The position numbers and the translations under genes were made by a program. From Narthecium ossifragum (taxonomy: Eukaryota > Streptophyta > Magnoliopsida > Dioscoreales > Nartheciaceae): a stretch of DNA of 64,000 nt. Positions 61,086 to 64,000 of this stretch are shown here, in pieces. Location: assembly GCA_963920575.1 (NCBI GenBank), contig OY986965.1, positions 3,037,072-3,101,071 of the forward strand, read 5' to 3'. A model generated the notes under the pieces. The model saw only the letters and a list, made by a program, of their open reading frames with translations, was not told where the DNA came from and searched no databases. Numbering within the stretch: position 1 is the first letter of the stretch; every line of letters begins with the position of its first letter.

Positions 61086-61733
61086 ATTGTATTCCTTCGG
61101 TGGTTGCAAGAACTTATGGTAGCATACTGCAAAACCAATGAGCAAAAAAAAAAGAAAAAAAGAATGTGGCAAATCCAAGACCACACAGTAAACTGGAATA
61201 CCAGGTTTGGAAGTGATTACTTAAACTGTGAAAAGAAGGAATTGTCGACCCTTATATATGATCGGTCTTACTTTGTGACAATTCCTTTCTTGTTTCTGTA
61301 CGAAACATCAGAATGATTCTTAAAGTTGTATGAATGAGATTCTGCTCTTAGGCAGCACAACACAATACGCATCCGTTTCTAAGTCAGAAGTGGTTCTCGA
61401 GCTGATACCAGATGCTTTGTGATCTTGAACTTTGAAGCATTCCAAACAGTGCTGCTTGCTGGAGTTGGCAACATCTCCCCAGGAAATTTCATTGAGACCT
61501 TCTCCATGTCAAAGTTTGAATTGAACAGGTATGCAGTTGAGACTTTACTCACAAAATCCTTGCCAAATTTAAAAATGGAAAACATGGGTCACATGTGTGG
61601 TCGTGAATAATCAGTTAGGTCATGCATGATGTGTTGTGGCTATAAAAGACTGCGACTCCTCCTGTATGGTCAAAAAAGATTGCGCCCCCTCTCCCAAATG
61701 ATTATTATTTCAGAATTTTCTTAAATTGATTGA
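61086..61733. other. NDX 3' flank, no further gene recognised
   Basis: Probable NDX 3' UTR then intergenic sequence. A few short frames occur but none resembles a known protein. Confidence 0.45.
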
Positions 61734-61883
61734 GGGCCCGTTTGGATTGAGAATTTGATAAGTTTATATAACGGATAAAATAAAAGTTTTGTAAGCATTA
61801 AAAATAGTTATGTAAAATTATAAATAAAATGTTTGGATGCATAAATAAAGTATATGTATATTTATTATCAATCCAAATGACCC
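61734..61883. mobile_element. MITE of the GTTTGGATTGA family
   Basis: Left end GGGCCCGTTTGGATTGAGAA, right end TATCAATCCAAATGACCC. The interior ATAAAATAAAAGTTTTGTAA resembles the reverse of the element at 45427-45583. Confidence 0.65.
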
Positions 61884-62390
61884 TGAGATTTATTCAGCTT
61901 ATCAATCTCGTCTCTTTTTTGTTAATGTAAAGTTGACTTAGTTTTAAAACATTCTTGACCGTTTCTCTTCCGATTCCCATACAAGGCCTCGCACGCTTTT
62001 ATAATAATTCTTGACTATTTCTCTTTAAATTTTTTTTCCTTTTCATTAATCTTCTTCTTAGCTCAGGTATAATTCCTCTACACTTTGTCACACCCCCACT
62101 TTTTGTTTGTCTTTGACATTAATCTTTATGAAGAAATGGTTCCAAAACTCAACTTTCGTTGCCCGCTTGTTCCTATCCTAAATCAACCACGTCGTCTCAG
62201 CTTCACACCCACTTTGCACCATCCACAATTAAAACTTAGCCATATCTACAATTTAATGACACCAACCACCATTAGAATTTTGATACTCCAAAGTTGCGTA
62301 TTTACCAAAGCAGAGACAACTCATTCATTAGTTAAGTGTAGACAACTTAGATTTCAGTGCAGAGAGATTGTCATATCTTATCATACCAGA

Positions 62391-62454
<64 letters not shown>

Positions 62455-63539
62455 TAGATAGGAGGGGGGGTTAGGTTTCTCTGTTTCTAAGATTGCCTTC
62501 TTAAGCTTTCTTCAAGATTTGTGATGGTGTATGCATGTCTTTGTTTTCCCAATCCCTATCAGTCTATCACCACATGCACCAGTATCAACTGACTCTTTTG
62601 GGTTCTGTTTGTTTGTTTTAATGTGGGTATCGGTGCGTTTTCCTGCTAAAGCCCAGTTGTATTTATTTTTCATTCTCTTTCCTAACCTTCTCAGAGACTC
62701 AACTAATGAAAAAAAAAAAAAAAATCAGTATCAGATATGATAATTCCTATGATGCATATGATATTTTATCGGAGAAAGGTACAAATTGTAGCGATTCTAT
62801 CCGAAAATAACTTATGGAAAGCAATTTAGGACTTTCAAAAAGTCCTAGATTTTAAGTTAAATCCCACAATCTTTCAAATATTATATTTTCCCCTGCAATC
62901 TTTTAGAGCCTAAGAGGACATCTCGTTAAGATTGTGGATGTAATTTTTTAAAAATAGTAATGATTATTTTTTATGTTTGATCATAAATATGGGGATAAAA
63001 GGGTTCATACCAAGAGAGGGTAAAAATATGACAAGAATTCTTTTTTATTTAATTGGTCGAGCATTAATCCCAACGAGGGCCATGATACGTACAAAGTCAA
63101 TGCATCCCCATACGAATTAGAAAACAAACAAAAAAATCATAAATAGACCAGCAAATGGCACAAAAGTTTGTCACGACTCACAACGAATGCAACCCAAAAA
63201 AAAAAAACACCAAAAAAAGTTTGAAACACGGAGTTGACGGTGATCTTTGACTATATCAATGCGTTAAGATTTTGACTAGAATGCAAAAGATATGGAGCTA
63301 AAGAGTTGCTTTTAAACACGTCATGACGAAGTCAAATTATGCACGACCATTGCCAAGAAATTTTGAAGATATGGTTCGAATCATGCATGCGACTATGAGA
63401 GTTTGACCAATTCTAAAAATAACGGCGCTTGTCAGAGTTAGTGATCCTCTCATCTCAAAATTTTCAGAAAAAAAACCAAGAAAGTGGTATTTTATCTTAG
63501 AGATCACAGAAGTCACATCGACTCAAATTCAGTGCTACA
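61884..63539. other. intergenic, no gene recognised
   Basis: AT-rich DNA containing the compound microsatellite at 62393-62460, poly(A) tracts near 62708 and 63200, and no recognisable gene. Confidence 0.45.
62393..62460. repeat. (AT)n(AG)n(ATAG)n microsatellite
   Basis: About 13 TA units, about 13 AG units and a few GATA units in series. Confidence 0.9.
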
Positions 63540-63815
63540 ACCAAGCAGAGCAGGTTTCCTCCATTCTTATGGGAGAACTTAAGGCCATGCATTTTGCCAT
63601 CCATGAGGTTTCTCGGCGGTATTGCTCATAGGTTTTTGTTGGAAGTGACTCTTAGTTTGGCGTCCGGAGTTTTCATCTTTTACGTACCCCTCGAGAGGAG
63701 AACACTAGAGTGGATGGGATAGCTGCACAAGCTCAGAGATGGGCATCGGATTTGCAAATTGATTTGGAGGAAATAGAAGCTGATGGTAGTGAAGTTTTGG
63801 TTGTCATAAATTCCA
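63540..63815 (+). pseudogene. decayed RNase H domain of a retroelement
   Basis: ILMGELKAMHFAIHEVSRR, VFVGSDS and, after frame breaks, ENTRVDGIAAQAQRWASDLQ follow the same order as the RNase H tails of the LINEs at 31.6 and 43.8 kb (E.KA, V.SDS, N...D..A). Stops and at least one deletion make it non-functional. Confidence 0.65.
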
Positions 63816-63819
63816 CTCC

Positions 63820-63943
63820 GGGCCTGTTTGGCAGAGGGGCGGATCCGGAATCCGCCTCTCGGATCCCATATTCCATTTTCTGGGATCCGACGTCGATCCA
63901 AACACGGATCCGCGCATAGGATCTAAGCCTGCCAAGCAGGCCC
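63820..63943. mobile_element. short MITE nested by the RNase H remnant
   Basis: Left end GGGCCTGTTTGGCAG, right end CTGCCAAGCAGGCCC: a 15-bp terminal inverted repeat with one mismatch. The interior has several GGATCCG motifs. Total length 124 bases; no target duplication was identified. Confidence 0.7.
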
Positions 63944-64000
63944 TTCATTGATGCCTACATCTCAAGATTGATTTGAGTTGTGTTTGTTAGCCTCATGGTT

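Noticed and set aside
62393..62460. AT/AG tract as a regulatory GAGA element
   Set aside because: A simple microsatellite far from any start codon; no support for function.

Overview
The window is nuclear DNA of a flowering plant. Genes are split by GT-AG introns, several carry telo-box promoter motifs, and plant-specific families (nodulin homeobox, class III peroxidase, PAL fragments, RS-type cyclin L) are present. The strong 5'-high GC of first exons, as in XPD, suggests a monocot; this is an inference and the species cannot be named.

From left to right: 0.4-1.4 kb holds a broken PAL fragment in what may be a Pack-MULE. A conserved gene block follows: bL33m (minus) facing away from XPD/UVH6 (plus, 11 exons), then p31comet (minus, 6 exons) and an RS-domain cyclin L (minus, 8 exons, with a 4.7 kb intron holding MITEs). 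Each exon chain was joined by hand at GT-AG sites and keeps one frame to the stop codon.

From about 21.9 to 47.9 kb lies a rearranged, repeat-rich tract. Two nearly identical class III peroxidase genes sit 16.5 kb apart, surrounded by shuffled copies of three repeat blocks, here called A, B and C. Because each block occurs two to four times, later insertions can be dated by their empty sites in the sister copies. These insertions are a 2.1 kb Pack-MULE carrying an F-box/kelch fragment and an antisense PAL fragment, and two 5'-truncated LINEs with RNase H tails. An Athila-like LTR retrotransposon with its RT/RNase H/integrase core deleted, and a probable second LTR, lie between the peroxidases. 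The tract also has a 200-base assembly gap at 23562-23761.

Right of this tract are NDUFA8 (a complex I accessory subunit, with an 8-bp tandem duplication that breaks the reading frame from its first ATG), several MITEs, a large fold-back element carrying G-box-like motifs, and the complete 17-exon NDX gene of 1001 codons. The last 3 kb holds MITEs, microsatellites and a decayed RNase H remnant.

XPD, p31comet, cyclin L, NDX, bL33m and NDUFA8 are housekeeping or regulatory genes that do not form a pathway together. The local story is the duplication and transposon history of the peroxidase tract. I found no convincing undescribed functional system. The most testable oddities are the NDUFA8 frame break with its overlapping stop/start, the chimeric Pack-MULE, and the uneven divergence of the two peroxidases.
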